The notes below the pieces were generated by a model. That model searched no databases. It was not told the origin of the DNA and saw nothing but the letters and a program-made list of their open reading frames with translations. Position numbers and translations under genes: made by a program. 64,000 bases of DNA from Physella acuta (lineage: Eukaryota; Mollusca; Gastropoda; Physidae): contig NW_026732536.1 of NCBI RefSeq assembly GCF_028476545.1, forward strand, positions 186,001-250,000, written 5' to 3'. Every line of letters begins with the position of its first letter. Position 1 is the first letter of the stretch. Below are positions 23,501-34,966 of this stretch, piece by piece.

Positions 23501-23545
23501 GGGGGGGGGGGGGATCGCTATATACACGTATATACACGGGTAAGG

Positions 23546-23625
<80 letters not shown>

Positions 23626-23640
23626 AGTATATATACTGTG
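23490..23640. repeat. G-run and (TA)n tract
   Basis: A run of about 22 bases that is nearly all G (23492-23513), followed within 40 bp by a TA tract (about 23550-23618). Confidence 0.9.
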
Positions 23641-23894
23641 GGGAGGGGGCTAAGACTCCTTGTCTTTTCCCAATAATATCCACTCAAAGTTTTACACTTA
23701 AAAACATTCTAGACAGGAAAAACGTTTTCACGTATTTTGGTCGATGGAAATGGCCGGGAGCGGGTGGCGGGGTGGGGGGGGGTTAAGCACTAAAGTGGTT
23801 TTAATATATTATTAATGTACATTTTTTATTATTATTAAAGTTCATGGTTATCAGTATGATACCAAAAAAATACAATTTTCCTCGAGTGGATAGT

Positions 23895-24012
23895 ACTCAA
23901 GAAACATGGGACCACGTGAGCATGGGACAATGGGACCAATGGAAAATGGGACCAAGGGACAATGGGACCATTGGACCTATGGACTGTGGGACAACGTGAG
24001 CATGGGACATTA
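23895..24012. repeat. GGGACCAATGGAAAAT-type short repeat
   Basis: Repeats of ATGGGACCAATGG, AGGGACAATGGGACC and CGTGAGCATGGGACA, the last occurring at both ends of the block. Degenerate, about 7-16 bp spacing. Confidence 0.75.
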
Positions 24013-24014
24013 CA

Positions 24015-24605
24015 TAAAAAACTCCGTTTCCGATAAACTTTCTCATAGTTTTATGCACCAAATTGACAGTTAAGTGCGCATTGAAAAAATAACAGCCTTT
24101 TCAACACCCATAACAGCAGCTAGGACTAACACAAAAACACAGCGTGGACTCGAACTCGTAGCTTTATGAGAAGACTACTTGGCTTTGAAAATATTACTGG
24201 CGTCGGAATACGATTAGATGAAGTAAACAGTAATCAAAATAATGCTTTCAAAGATTGGTTATTTTACGTTGGTAACACACATTTTAGACACATTATCTCA
24301 TCAACATGTTAGAAAACTGCGTGTGAAATAATACAATTTTACAAAAATTAAAATAATAATAATAATAATAAATCGGCTGACCTAAGGAAAAAATAACTTT
24401 TAGCCTGTGCGAGATATTTCTGCCCCAAGGCTTAAAACAATGGCTCTGTGTATATTTTTTTCCAAAATGGCAAGTCTGTTTTGGGTTCCCGCTTTTAAAT
24501 ATTCATGGAATTCCTGAAAGAATCGAGGAATTATTCCAGCCCAGTTCTGTCGTGCGGTCTGACTTCCTGTCGTGTGCCTTCTGAGACGGGCGCCAGTTTT
24601 CACAC
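24015..24605. other. AT-rich to mixed sequence, with a SINE fragment
   Basis: Contains a minus-strand tRNA-like fragment at about 24110-24190 (GTGGACTCGAACTCGTAGC, similar to the second SINE family) and an AAT repeat near 24352-24371. The block 24400-24605 is GC-balanced and has one 72-codon minus frame with no recognisable domain. Confidence 0.4.
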
Positions 24606-25425
24606 GATTCCCGCCCACAATACTGTCTTCTACACAATTTTAAGACAGTACCCGACCACAAAACTGTCTTCTACACAATTTTAAGACAATTCCCGCCCAC
24701 AATACTGTCTTCTACACAATTTTAAGACAATTCCCGCTCACAAAACTGTCTTCTATACAATTTTAAGACAATTCCCGCCCACAATACTGTCTTCTACACA
24801 ATTTTAAGACAATTTCCGCTCACAAAACTGTCTTCTACACAATTTTAAGACAATTTCCGCTCACAAAACTGTCTTCTATACAATTTTAAGACAATTCCCG
24901 CCCACAAAATTGTCTTCACAATTTTAAGACAATACCCACAAAACTGTCTTTAAACAATTTTAAGACAATTTCCGCTCACAATACTGTCTTCTACACAATT
25001 TTAAGACAATTTCCGCTCACAATACTGTCTTCTACACAATTTTAAGACAATTTCCGCTCACAAAAATGTCTTCTACACAATTTTAAGACCATACCCGCTC
25101 ACAAAACTGACTTTTACACAATTTTAAAACAGTATCCGCTCACTAAACTGTCTTGTATACAATTTTAAGACAATTTCCGCTCACAAAACTGTCTTCACAG
25201 CCAGTGTTTCTTTTAGACTTTTCTCTGGATGGGGGGGGGGGGAGGAGGGACTTGAAATTATTGGGGGGGGGGGCTAAATTTTCCGTAGGGGGGGGGACAC
25301 TGGTAAAAGTACATATTTTCTATATAAATTCTATTTCGTTCAATGGGTGGGGGTAGACTAAGAGAAGCCTGGAAAAACTCTGTCCACAATTTTTAGACAA
25401 TATCCGCTAACAAAACTGTCTTCTT
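24606..25425. repeat. 41-bp minisatellite, about 17 copies, split by a MITE
   Basis: The unit holds CCCGCCCACAATACTGTCTT, then CTACACAATTTTAAGACAAT. Variants are TTCCGCTCACAAAACTG and shortened units near 24900-24960. The array stops at 25200 and resumes at 25383-25425 after a 181-bp insertion. Confidence 0.95.
25202..25382. mobile_element. Short hAT-like insertion in the 41-bp array
   Basis: Starts CAGTGTTTCTTTTAGAC and ends GGAAAAACTCTG, with long internal G-runs. It interrupts the 41-bp array, whose units resume on the other side. The flanks TTCACAGC and TCCACAAT match at 5 of 8 positions, consistent with a decayed 8-bp TSD made from the array word TTCACAAT. Confidence 0.55.
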
Positions 25426-25559
25426 CACTATCAAGCATTCCGTGTTATGCGCCATACGGCCTGTTGATTCCGACTTCCCGTCTACATTTTGTTTCTGGCT
25501 TTGCCTTCTTTTTTCCATTTTTTCCACCAAGAACAATCTCCACGGCAGCAGGGTTTTTT

Positions 25560-25662
25560 TTTTACTCCGGATAACAAACATCCCCTGCCCGGGGATCCGA
25601 ACTCTGGCTTTTGAAGTTAGCAATCACACTCTCTACCGCGCTACCACGCAGTCCCCTTATTT
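25560..25662 (-). mobile_element. tRNA-derived SINE head
   Basis: The minus strand reads GGGGACTGCGTGGTAGCG, an A-box region GCGGTAGAGAG, and B box AGAGTTCGGATCCCC, about 75 bp in total, with a GGGCAGGGGATG tail. Its sequence differs from the main SINE family. Confidence 0.6.
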
Positions 25663-25664
25663 AG

Positions 25665-26295
25665 CTCTTTATTTCGCCCCATATTTGACCTAGGTACATC
25701 ATCCTTATTGTCACCCCCCCCCCCCTCCTATAACCCACCCCTCTATCTGAAACACCATCTTCTGCTTAATTCTCTCCTCTGGATTCGAACCCCCTACAAT
25801 AACTCACCCCCCCCCCCCCCCCCGAACTACCATCATTACCACCATTACAACCCGAGGTTGTCCAGTGACGCAATCGATGCTCGCCGGCAGACGATGAAGT
25901 AACGAAAGACTCGCACACACCCCATCAAAATCCCCCAACTGTGCGCGCGCCAAAGGCCCATAAGTCAGTGCCCTGTCGGGCTGCCCCTAAAAAAGAGGGG
26001 GAGCTAATCCTTCCGTTCGGTTTGAGGCAATTTTCGGCAACACAAATTGACGCCCCGATGAAATCGATCACCGACATTACACGCCGTTCCCCCCCACCCC
26101 ACTTTTAGCCGGCTCGCTGTGTTCAATAGTAAGAAAAACTAACTCCTGACTTCTTTAATAATCTACGTGTCTTGAGATCCTTAAATACATTTTTTTTAAA
26201 AATACATTGTATGAACACCTGCATCCGATTTAATTATTTTTTTTAAATTAATTAATTAGAATATATTAGAATATTGAGCTACTGTTACATCGTAT
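25665..26295. other. C-rich and mixed sequence, no gene seen
   Basis: C-runs at 25715-25727 and 25806-25823, a GC-balanced patch at 25850-26090, then AT-rich sequence. No coding signal that I can support. Confidence 0.45.
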
Positions 26296-26298
26296 ACA

Positions 26299-26425
26299 AA
26301 GGGACGACATGGTCGGATGGCAGAGCGTACGACTGCCAACCGGAAGCTGTAGAGTTCGGATCCCTGACTCTAGTCCGTATGACGTCCCTGAGTCCACCCA
26401 GCTCTGACGAGTACCTGACTAACGT
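26299..26425 (+). mobile_element. tRNA-derived SINE, main family (left arm of an inverted pair)
   Basis: Head GGGACGACATGGTCGGATGG, B-box region GAGTTCGGATCC, then body TCCGTATGACGTCCCTGAGT and CCACCCAGCTCTGACGAGTA. It faces a second copy at 26473-26597, tail to tail, so the two can fold back on each other. Confidence 0.85.
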
Positions 26426-26472
26426 TAGAGAAAGTAAAGGCGGCTGATGGGACTCTGTAGTTAGTACTATGC

Positions 26473-26597
26473 CCAGTAAATACTCATTAGAACTGGGTGG
26501 ACTCATGGACGTCATACGGACTCCAGCCAGGGGATCCGAACTCGAACCTTCCTGGTTAGCAGTCGAGCGCTCTAACTCCCGACCACGACATCCCATC
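26473..26597 (-). mobile_element. tRNA-derived SINE, main family (right arm of an inverted pair)
   Basis: The minus strand reads GGGATGTCGTGGTCGGGAG, AGAGCGCTCGACTGCTAACC, GAGTTCGGATCCCCTG and then TCCGTATGACGTCCATGAGT. It shares the unusual TCCGTATGACGTCC segment with the left arm, so the pair probably arose from one inverted duplication rather than two independent insertions. Confidence 0.85.
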
Positions 26598-26599
26598 GC

Positions 26600-27315
26600 T
26601 CAGATTATGAAAAGTTAAAGATCTGTGAGAATATAATGAAGGAATTTTTTGTGAAATGATTCCCGAAATGTTAAACAGAAATTGTTTTATAATGTTTCAT
26701 CGCGATTGATTTTCTCCAATTTTCCACTCACCACACCGCCCCTTTACTTCCCACACCCCACATAAAAAAATACACATTCTTTTATAATTCCACATCGCCC
26801 AATCATAAAAATAGATTAACAAATCCTCTGATTGGGAATTCAGCCCTTAATAAATCTTTTGATGTTCCCTAAAAAAATGCTGATTGCAAAATAAATGCCT
26901 CGCCCATTTTAGAATAGAAGCGATTCGCGAAACGTGTGATTTAGATTTCAACCATTAATCATTGCCGTGTCTAGATTAGATATAATCTCCCTCCCCTTGT
27001 AAACTGTCATCATTGAGGTTAAAAATATACATCATGTCTATCTACCGATGTAGGAGGTAGAGGGTGTGGGGTGGGAGGGGGGTATTTTTCTCTTGGCCCA
27101 GAAGAGACGGATCAATATACTAGTACAAGAAACGACCCGGGCAACATATGCCTAGACATGATTGTAAATCTTCTGGAGATTGTAGGGGATAACCGGAGGG
27201 TGCCCGAGGATTCTGCGACTCCCTCACCCCGGGCGAGATCTGGTCCCGCGGAGCCAGACAATGCTTGTCTTGTCATATGCAGATAAGCATCTTGACATCG
27301 TCAGATATCGGGGGG
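26600..27315. other. Unique sequence, no gene seen
   Basis: AT-rich to 27040, then a GC-balanced block (27100-27300). A 72-codon frame from 27071 has no recognisable domain and no clear splice signals. Confidence 0.45.
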
Positions 27316-27317
27316 AG

Positions 27318-28270
27318 CAGGTCAATCTTGAGGGGTGGAAGGATGGAGAGAGTGTTTATATTTGTATTCTGACACCCCTGTAGTTTTGTAATGGGGTAGG
27401 AAATCTATATATATAATTCTCTTCTTCGAGCCGTTAGAAAACAAGCTGCAAACGCTCTCCCTACCTCCCCACCCCTACATGGTTTTAGTGAGCTGTGTTC
27501 ACTCTAAATGTTTACAAGCAGAGCCAACGATTTTAAACGTAGGGGGGGGGGAGGAGGGGGGGAGGGAAGGAAGGAAGGGGGGGGGGGGTTATGGTCCTTA
27601 ACGAGCTACTTATAGTGTTTTAAAGAAATATTTTCAGTGTCAGCGTTGGTACTGTCGAATTCACAAATTATGAATTATTGAAAATTAGAAACAACTAAAT
27701 AGCGGCGTATGTTATGCCGCGGGCCGGCTCGTGGTGAAATATTTCAAATAGACATGTGGATGTACTGATTGACAGCTGAGGAACGGTCAAAATGTAGGGG
27801 TGGAAGGATGGGGTGATTAGGTTTATCTGTATTCTGACACCCCTGTAGATATGAAATGAGATAGGAAATGATGAAATATTTCAAATAGACATGTGTACCG
27901 ATCGACAGCTGATGTAGAACTGTCAGAATATAGGGGTGGAAGGCTGGAGTGACTAGGTGTATCTGTATTCTGACACCCCTCAATGGGGTAGAAAATGTCA
28001 AAAACTTTCAGATCGTACCAATCAACAGCTGTGTAAGAAAGGATAACTGGTCTAAAAAAAAAAGGGGGGGGGTGGAAGGATGATTCGTCTATGTATACTA
28101 TTCTGACACCCCCTCTGTAAGTAATGGGGTGGGAAACGATAATATTTGTCAGAGAAACACATTGACGCTTTTATCAGCACATCGAACTGTGAAAAAAAGG
28201 GTCAGTAGCAATCAAAAAGAGGGATGGAAGGATTGTGTTTCTATATATATATATCTTTACCCTGCCGCCC
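27318..28270. repeat. About 120-130-bp tandem repeat, four to five units
   Basis: Each unit has GGGGTGGAAGGATGG, a TGTATTCTGACACCCC(C) word, a TAATGGGGTAGGAAA word and a GATTGACAGCTG or ATCAACAGCTG end. Units begin near 27318 (split by the Helitron), 27781, 27913, 28060 and, decayed, 28200. Confidence 0.88.
27404..27731 (+). mobile_element. Non-autonomous Helitron, copy 1 (328 bp)
   Basis: Starts TCTATATATATAATTCTC after an A and ends with a short hairpin (GGCGTA/TATGCC) then GGGCCGGCTCG before a T. It is inserted between A and T with no TSD. The next tandem unit (27873-27885) gives the empty site: GGTAGGAAA joins TGATGAAATATTTC there without the insert, so both borders are exact. The terminus is CTCG, not the usual CTRR. 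It carries an internal G-run. No Rep/helicase coding. Sister copy at 53957-54354. Confidence 0.88.
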
Positions 28271-28384
28271 CTGAGCGAATGGAATAGGACAGGACTGGGC
28301 TAGGGAACGATTTCGTAATGTGGGTGTTTGATCAATTTCCTGGTGGGAGGAAGGTGGGTTGGTGGACTTGTGGGCTAATTTTCT

Positions 28385-28575
28385 TACGGACGTGTTGACG
28401 CATGACCAATGTCCTGAGCGGGTTGGCGCCTTGACCAATGTCCTGAGCGGGTTGGCGCCATGACCAATGTCCTGAGCGGGTTGGCGCATTGACCATTGTC
28501 CTGAGCGGGTTGGCGCATTGACCAATGTCTTGAGCGGGTTGTCACGTTGATTAATATTCTGCTCGCGGGTTGGCA
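28385..28575. repeat. 29-bp minisatellite
   Basis: Unit GACCAATGTCCTGAGCGGGT plus TGGCGCATT, about six copies. Variants are CCTTG, CCATG, TTGAGCG, and a diverged TTAATATTCTGCTCGCGGG at the right end. Confidence 0.93.
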
Positions 28576-28624
28576 GGTTGGAGTGAATAAAGGATGTGCA
28601 GACTAATGCAAATAACATCAAAAG

Positions 28625-28995
28625 GCAAAATAATGTATTCTTACACCGAGATGCCCTTGTAAAAATTCATAGCCGTCTTTAATTTAAACTTCCAACGATC
28701 TTTTCAAAGCGAGACTAAGTGAATCATTATCTTGTAAAAAATCATCCTGAATTTGTCTAATAAATGCTTGACTTTAAAGTCGTCAATTTTGATGTTTGTT
28801 TAGCCGATTTAATTGGGTAAAGGCTTGTGATGTATTATTACAACCGAGCAAAGAGCTTAACCTTATCAAGCTCAGTGTAAAGCAATATGTCGAATATAAA
28901 ATGGTAGAGTATACAAACCATTGTAAGTAAAGTAAACGCATCCTTTCGGACATAGTCATCCATATAATAGATGAAATTAGAGTCCATATGTTCCT
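28625..28995. other. AT-rich unique sequence
   Basis: No gene seen. Overlapping minus frames lack domains. Confidence 0.45.
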
Positions 28996-28999
28996 TGAC

Positions 29000-29184
29000 T
29001 TTGGAATACGAATAGATGGTGTGGTCAGCACTAGGCCCAAACGCCTTTACTTCCCTAACGTGAGTCAGGTACCCATCAGAGCTGGATGGACTCATGGTCG
29101 ACAGACTCAAACCCCGGACCGAGATCCGAACTCGAGACTTTCAGGTTACCAGTCGAACACTCTATTACCTCACCATACCGTCCC
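29000..29184 (-). mobile_element. tRNA-derived SINE, main family
   Basis: The + view shows GTGTGGTCAGCACTAGGCCC, CCCTAACGTGAGTCAGGTAC, CATCAGAGCTGGATGGACTC, GATCCGAACTCGAGACTTTC and TACCTCACCATACCGTCCC. The full tRNA-like head is kept. The far tail (GAAGTAGAGTTC) is missing. Confidence 0.88.
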
Positions 29185-29329
29185 ATACACATACTGACCA
29201 GACGGAAAATCGTGTAAAACGTTTCCCTTCTATATTTAAATAAAGTGGTTGGTATTTTGTTGATACTTCTAATTCAGTAACCTTGTTGCTATTTTAAGAC
29301 ACATGTTTTTTTTCCACGCAATGTGTGCC

Positions 29330-29560
29330 CAACACATGTAACTTATTTTCGTCCTCCGGGAATTCCCCCGATATTTCGTAACATGGCGCCCTTTGATCTC
29401 CCCCCGCCCCGGGGCCGCCTTGATCACGTGACGGGCAGAAAGTAATTAGCCGACTCCCTGGCCTTGATTGAATGCATGCTCACGCATGTATGCGCCTGCT
29501 TTGCACGCTCGCGCGGCTAGTACTCACCCCCACCCCCACCATACCCCCGCGCACACGTGT
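29330..29560. promoter_or_regulatory. GC-balanced island, possible regulatory element
   Basis: Non-repetitive, GC-rich relative to its surroundings, with AACATGGCGCCCTTTGATCT (YY1-like and TCF-like words), GATCACGTGAC (a CACGTG E-box) and AGTAATTAG (a homeodomain-type core). Assignment rests on motif words only. Confidence 0.25.
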
Positions 29561-29734
29561 ATGACAACAGAGCATCAAAGCTTGCAGCCAACGTGGGGTT
29601 AATGTATTCTTTCTTTTATTGATATTTTTAAACATCCACATGAGTATAACTCTCATAACTACTAGAATGTTAAATGTGTAGTAGAAAAGTAACTTTCCAA
29701 ATGAAAAACGATAACTTTCCTTAATGCTGAAAGA

Positions 29735-30200
29735 TCATTGATTAATAACATAGAGTCTTTCCTCCGCATAAAGATCAATGAAACTTTCCTTCGCAAAAAG
29801 ATCATTGAAACTTTCCTTCGCAAAAAGATCATTGAAACTTTCCTTCGCAAAAAGATCATTAAACTTTCCTTCGCAAAAAGATCATTTAAACTTTCCTTCG
29901 CAAAAAGATCATTGAAACTTTCCTTCGCAAAAAGATCCCTGAAACTCTCCTCCGTAAATAAAGATAACATTCCCATCATAAAAGGCATAATAGCAATGGT
30001 AAATGGATACATTCCCAATTATAAAAGAATAACATTCCTATGATGAAAAGATAACTCTCCTATTGCTAAAAGATTGTTTTTTTTTTCCTTTTCAAAAAGA
30101 TAACACTCCCGTCATAAAAAGGCATGCGTCAATGATAAACGGATACATTTCCAATGATAAAAACAATAACATCCCAATGATACAAAGATAAATTTCCAAT
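29735..30200. repeat. 27-bp minisatellite with a decayed right half
   Basis: Unit CGCAAAAAGATCATTGAAAC plus TTTCCTT, about eight regular copies from 29755 to 29955, two of them shorter by one or more bases. From 29960 to 30200 the same theme (AAAAGATAA.ATTCCCAATGA) continues in decayed form. Confidence 0.92.
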
Positions 30201-30739
30201 GGCAAAAAACAAAAAAGCAAATTAACTTTATAAGAGGCAAACAAATCAGCAATCCATGAAGGAAATTGCGAGTAAATTTGCTACATGTAGGAAATATTGT
30301 TTAGTTTTGAATTACCTAGCAAGAGCTATCGTTCGAAAATAAACAAATCACCAATGCACACATATCTATTTTATGTCTAACACAAACATTCTACACCCAT
30401 ACATGTTATTCAATAACAGCACCCAATCTAGTTGCTTGCCATTAGCACAATATGATAAGCTCAACATTCCCCAGCATATTTCGGAGGCTATCTGCTGGAT
30501 TTTTACATTTACAGGCCAATAAACAGATAAGCAGACAAATCTATACGGAGGAGTGCTGTGGGGGGTGGGGGGGGGGTGTCGTGATAAGACCGACCACCCA
30601 CATTCATATTCACAAAATTACGTTGTTGTCCTGATTGGGCAACCTTTAGATCGGCGCCTGTAAGCTAATATATGAGCTAAATCAGTCGTAAAGTTACATA
30701 ATCATATTCGTGTGTGGTTGTATTCGAAGGTATATTGGC

Positions 30740-30902
<163 letters not shown>

Positions 30903-31019
30903 ATGTGTATATATGGCCCAATAGTGTGCTAGTCAGTCATGCTTCAATGCAATTGTTATAGCCCCCCCCCCCCAATAATTCCCCAACGCAATCAAGTTAA
31001 TTATCAGACATGACATACT

Positions 31020-31265
31020 TGAGCTAATTGTCTAATCGTCTCAGCGCGCATATCGTGTTGCCGTGCGCTGGTGTTGCATAACTCCACCCTGCCCGTGCTC
31101 AATGACTAGTTACCTGTCTCACCTGCCCAGGTAACCCCAGCAGTGAGTGAGTACTCGGGTGGATGAGTGCTACGACAGGTATAACCTCGGGTCGTGCAGG
31201 CACGTGCTTTGGTTCCTGGTTTTTTATTTGACGCTAGCGGAAGGTGAGCAGTCGTATCGTGTCTT
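31020..31265. promoter_or_regulatory. GC-balanced island, possible regulatory element
   Basis: Non-repetitive block with E-box words CACCTG and CAGGTA around TCACCTGCCCAGGTAACC, an AGGCACGTGC word, and GCGCGCATATCG. No open frame. Function is inferred from composition and motifs. Confidence 0.25.
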
Positions 31266-31584
31266 GGTGACTTTCACTAATTAGTTCATTAGTCGATGAG
31301 GAGCGATGTTGTATCAAGATATTATCCTGTCATCTGTTTCAAATAAATCATCAGCATCATCAACATCATCATCATCACCCACTTTGGGGTGTCTTTTTGG
31401 TGTGAAAGGAAACAGCAATAAAACGTCATTTTTGATGTCATCTAAAATAAGAAATCTACTCCACGTATTGGTCTGGGAGTAGGTGAAGGAGAGTTTATCT
31501 ATTTATTTCACCTTAGCATGTCAAAAGATCGTACACTATTTATTATTTTTTTTTTTACTCTCCGACGGTTTGAGTATGGTACGG

Positions 31585-31660
31585 GTTAAGGCTAATTTAA
31601 CTAACGGAGAAACGAACTCAAACCCGACTATCGAACTCTAACACTCGACCACGCTGTACT
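31585..31660 (-). mobile_element. Decayed SINE head
   Basis: GACTATCGAACTCTAACACTCGACCACGCTGT matches the head end of other main-family copies, such as CCGACCACGCTGTGG at 44590. The body is not recognisable. Confidence 0.35.
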
Positions 31661-31728
31661 ATTGTTTAATCCTGCTTTTCACGATAAATTCAGTTCGATG
31701 AAAAGTCATAACCCTCTTCTTAATATTT

Positions 31729-32220
<492 letters not shown>

Positions 32221-32269
32221 ATTGTTCCCCATGTCTATCTAACGCTAATACCCCACTATATTATTCACA

Positions 32270-32520
32270 CTTCGTATTGATATTGTCGCCTCCTCGCTCG
32301 TGAGAATCCCATCACGTCATTTGGAGCCGTCAAATTAATCTCTAAGCCAAAACTCGCTCCTGTCCGAGCCAAATCCGAGTTTACTTCCTGTCAAGGATCT
32401 GGTCAACTATCTGCCACGCATGTTGCAGTATTTTGTTTGAGTGGAATTAGGGCAATAAGATGGCGTCTGTCCGGTTGTTTAAATCTAACCGCTAATTTAG
32501 TTTGTTAGCCACTTCGCTAA
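32270..32520. promoter_or_regulatory. GC-balanced island, possible regulatory element
   Basis: Non-repetitive block with ATCACGTCATTTGG, ACTTCCTGTC (ETS-like), and AATAAGATGGCGTCTGTCCGG, close to the YY1 consensus AAGATGGCGGC that often sits just downstream of promoters. No long frame. Confidence 0.28.
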
Positions 32521-32621
32521 AACAATAAATAAAACTTTTTTTTTTAAAATACATATTTATTTTCAAAAGTGTGTACATTTTTACAATTAGCTAAATCCTA
32601 CAGAGATATAGTAGGATACCT

Positions 32622-32975
32622 TTACTCCAGTAGGACATAGAACTCTAGAGCTGTAGTTGGCGGCCCATACTCCAGCAGGACAGAGAACTCTGGAGAGCTG
32701 TAGTTGGTGGCCCATACTCCAGCAGGACAGAGAACTCTGGAGAGCTGTAGTTGGCGGCCCATACTCCAGCAGGACAGAGAACTCTGGAGAGCTGTAGTTG
32801 GTGGCAGGACAGAGAACTCTGGAGAGCTGTAGTTGGTGGCCCGTACTCCAGCAGGACAGAGAACTCTGGAGAGCTGTAGTTGGTGGCCCATACTCCAGCA
32901 GGACAGAGAACTCTGGAGAGCTGTAGTTGGTGGCCCATACTCCAGCAGGACAGAGAACTCTGGAGAGAAGCAATT
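32622..32975. repeat. 47-bp minisatellite, array 1
   Basis: The unit holds GAGCTGTAGTTGGTGGCCCA, then TACTCCAGCAGGACAGAGAA and CTCTGGA. GGCCCATAC recurs at exact 47-bp spacing (32662, 32709 and on). About seven copies, one shortened near 32800. The same family forms a second array at 46830-47435. Confidence 0.96.
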
Positions 32976-33289
32976 GGCGGGTTATAATCAAACAGTAGTG
33001 ACAGAGAATGATGTTGATGGCGACGCCGATATAATAACAAATAAACCACAACAATCATGAACATTCGTGACCGATGTCAACATCGATGCATATTGACCCT
33101 TCAGGGTGATCTCCCTGTTGATCAACATAATTCCCACTCGAGTTCTGTCCCTTTGTTCAATACCCCCTTCACCGTCCATGTTTAGTATGCGGCCGTGCAT
33201 GTTATTGTTTATCCCCCTTGTTCACGCCGCGGTGTTGTGTTTATCCACCTTGTCTATCCATCCATCACTTAGCTCTTAGATAAGATCGC

Positions 33290-33500
33290 TTTGGGGGAAT
33301 TTCCAATTAGCCCCGAAATAAATTTTTCTTTTATCCAACAATAATGGCGGCGGCGTATGGAGACGTCGTTGGGTGACGTCATTGGGTGACGTCATCTATT
33401 GACAGCTGAGATTGTGACCGCGAGCGTGAATGAAATCTCAACCGAGCTGAAACGATGGCAGCTTTTGTCTCCAAGATAATAGTCGTAGATAAATATTTAA
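33290..33500. promoter_or_regulatory. Island with two tandem CREB/ATF sites
   Basis: TGACGTCA occurs at 33374-33381 and 33387-33394 inside two adjacent copies of the 13-bp word TTGGGTGACGTCA. Around it are AATAATGGCGGCGG (YY1-like), CTATTGACAGCTGAG and GATGGCAGC words. GC-balanced, non-repetitive, without a convincing frame (the ATG at 33344 stops after ten codons). Confidence 0.35.
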
Positions 33501-33829
33501 AATCACCTGGGCAGCCCACCACTCAAACAGGTCAGAATAAAGCAAACGTTTTACCTTCATTTTTTATTTTTAAATTTCCTTTTTTCTTTAAGTAGTTATG
33601 AAGAAGTTGCTTGTTAGTTTAGTATCTATGAACCTCTAAGATTTGAAAATAAATCACTATAAAAACATCAAATTTTAAAAAAAAATCATTATAAAAAACT
33701 TTTTTTTTAAATGTCTTATTTTAGATTTTTTTAAATTTAATTCGGACTTAATCGGAGTGAGAAAAAAAGTTGGATGGGGGGGGGGTGATCGCCCCAGCCT
33801 CAAGCACCCCTCCTAGCAGCGCCACCGAC

Positions 33830-34060
33830 TCCTGGCGTCCTGTTATGTAAACTGCTAAGCCCGGGGTTTACCTCATGATCGCGACCAGCCATCAGATTAC
33901 GATGTTGTACTCACGCACAAAAAGACCTCCCCCCACCACCTTTCTCGGTTCGTTAGCAGCGTCAGGTAACGCAAACACGTGACTCTTTGATGCCGGAACT
34001 CACCTGTGTGCTCGGGCGATCGTCTACTAGGTGTGTGTGTGTCTTGTTGACTGGGGGACG
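33830..34060. promoter_or_regulatory. GC-balanced island, possible regulatory element
   Basis: Contains AACACGTGACTCTTTGATGC, ACTCACCTGTGTG, GGCGATCGTC and CAGATTACGAT words in non-repetitive sequence flanked by AT-rich DNA. Weak evidence. Confidence 0.22.
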
Positions 34061-34401
34061 GGCGAACAGATAACCCATCCTCTGTGTTGGTTTTGTCAGC
34101 ACTGTAATCAACACTACCCGCTTTTTTTTAAAGCCGTTAGTTAGAGATTACCTGTGATTGTCTTCAGAGCTTTTTTTTTTTTTTAAATCGCAATTGCGTC
34201 ATCAAAACAACAAAGCGATTTCTTAATCATGGCTTCTTGTTGAATCTTTTAAAGTATAAGAATCTAATCAACATTGATGTCGTATTCAAGGACTTAAATA
34301 ATGTTAAGGACAATCCGTAACTTGTCATTTTGAATTCATATTTTAAATATATTACATAGTCTCTGATACTTATAGTAAATATTAAAATCTCAATCCTTGC
34401 T

Positions 34402-34537
<136 letters not shown>

Positions 34538-34539
34538 GT

Positions 34540-34965
34540 TTCGTCTGACTGTGTTGCAGTTGTTGGGGTCGTTGGTTGCGGTAGGTTAAGGTCCGGTTGG
34601 TGGCACTGGTTTGTCCAGTGTTGTGTGGATGCGCAGTCTTGACACGCTGTATTTCTGCCTGGGAGTGCTATGAGTGTGGGGGTAGATTTGTCCTTGTAGT
34701 TCTACTTGATGCGGTGTATGGCGCTTGTTGGTCATCCTCATGGTAGTACTGCGGTTGTTTGTGTGTGAAGGTGATGTTGATGAATTGTTCTTTTGGGCTG
34801 AACGTTTGGGAAGGCTTGTCTGTGTGTTTCGTTGTTGGGTGTATGGGGAGGGGGGGGGGGGGGGGGGGTATCCACCTAATGGTTTCGTCGATTTGGGTCT
34901 TGTAAAGAATTCTCTCTAGACCTAGCAATCCATTGAGCAGGTGAATTAGAGTTAATTTGTTTTTT
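34540..34965. other. G/T-rich unique sequence, no gene seen
   Basis: GT-rich with a G-run of about 20 near 34850-34868. Frames on both strands lack domains. Confidence 0.45.
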
Positions 34966-34966
34966 T

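Noticed and set aside
24606-25425. CRISPR-like direct repeats
   Set aside because: The full 41-bp unit is repeated with no unique spacers, in an animal-type genome context.
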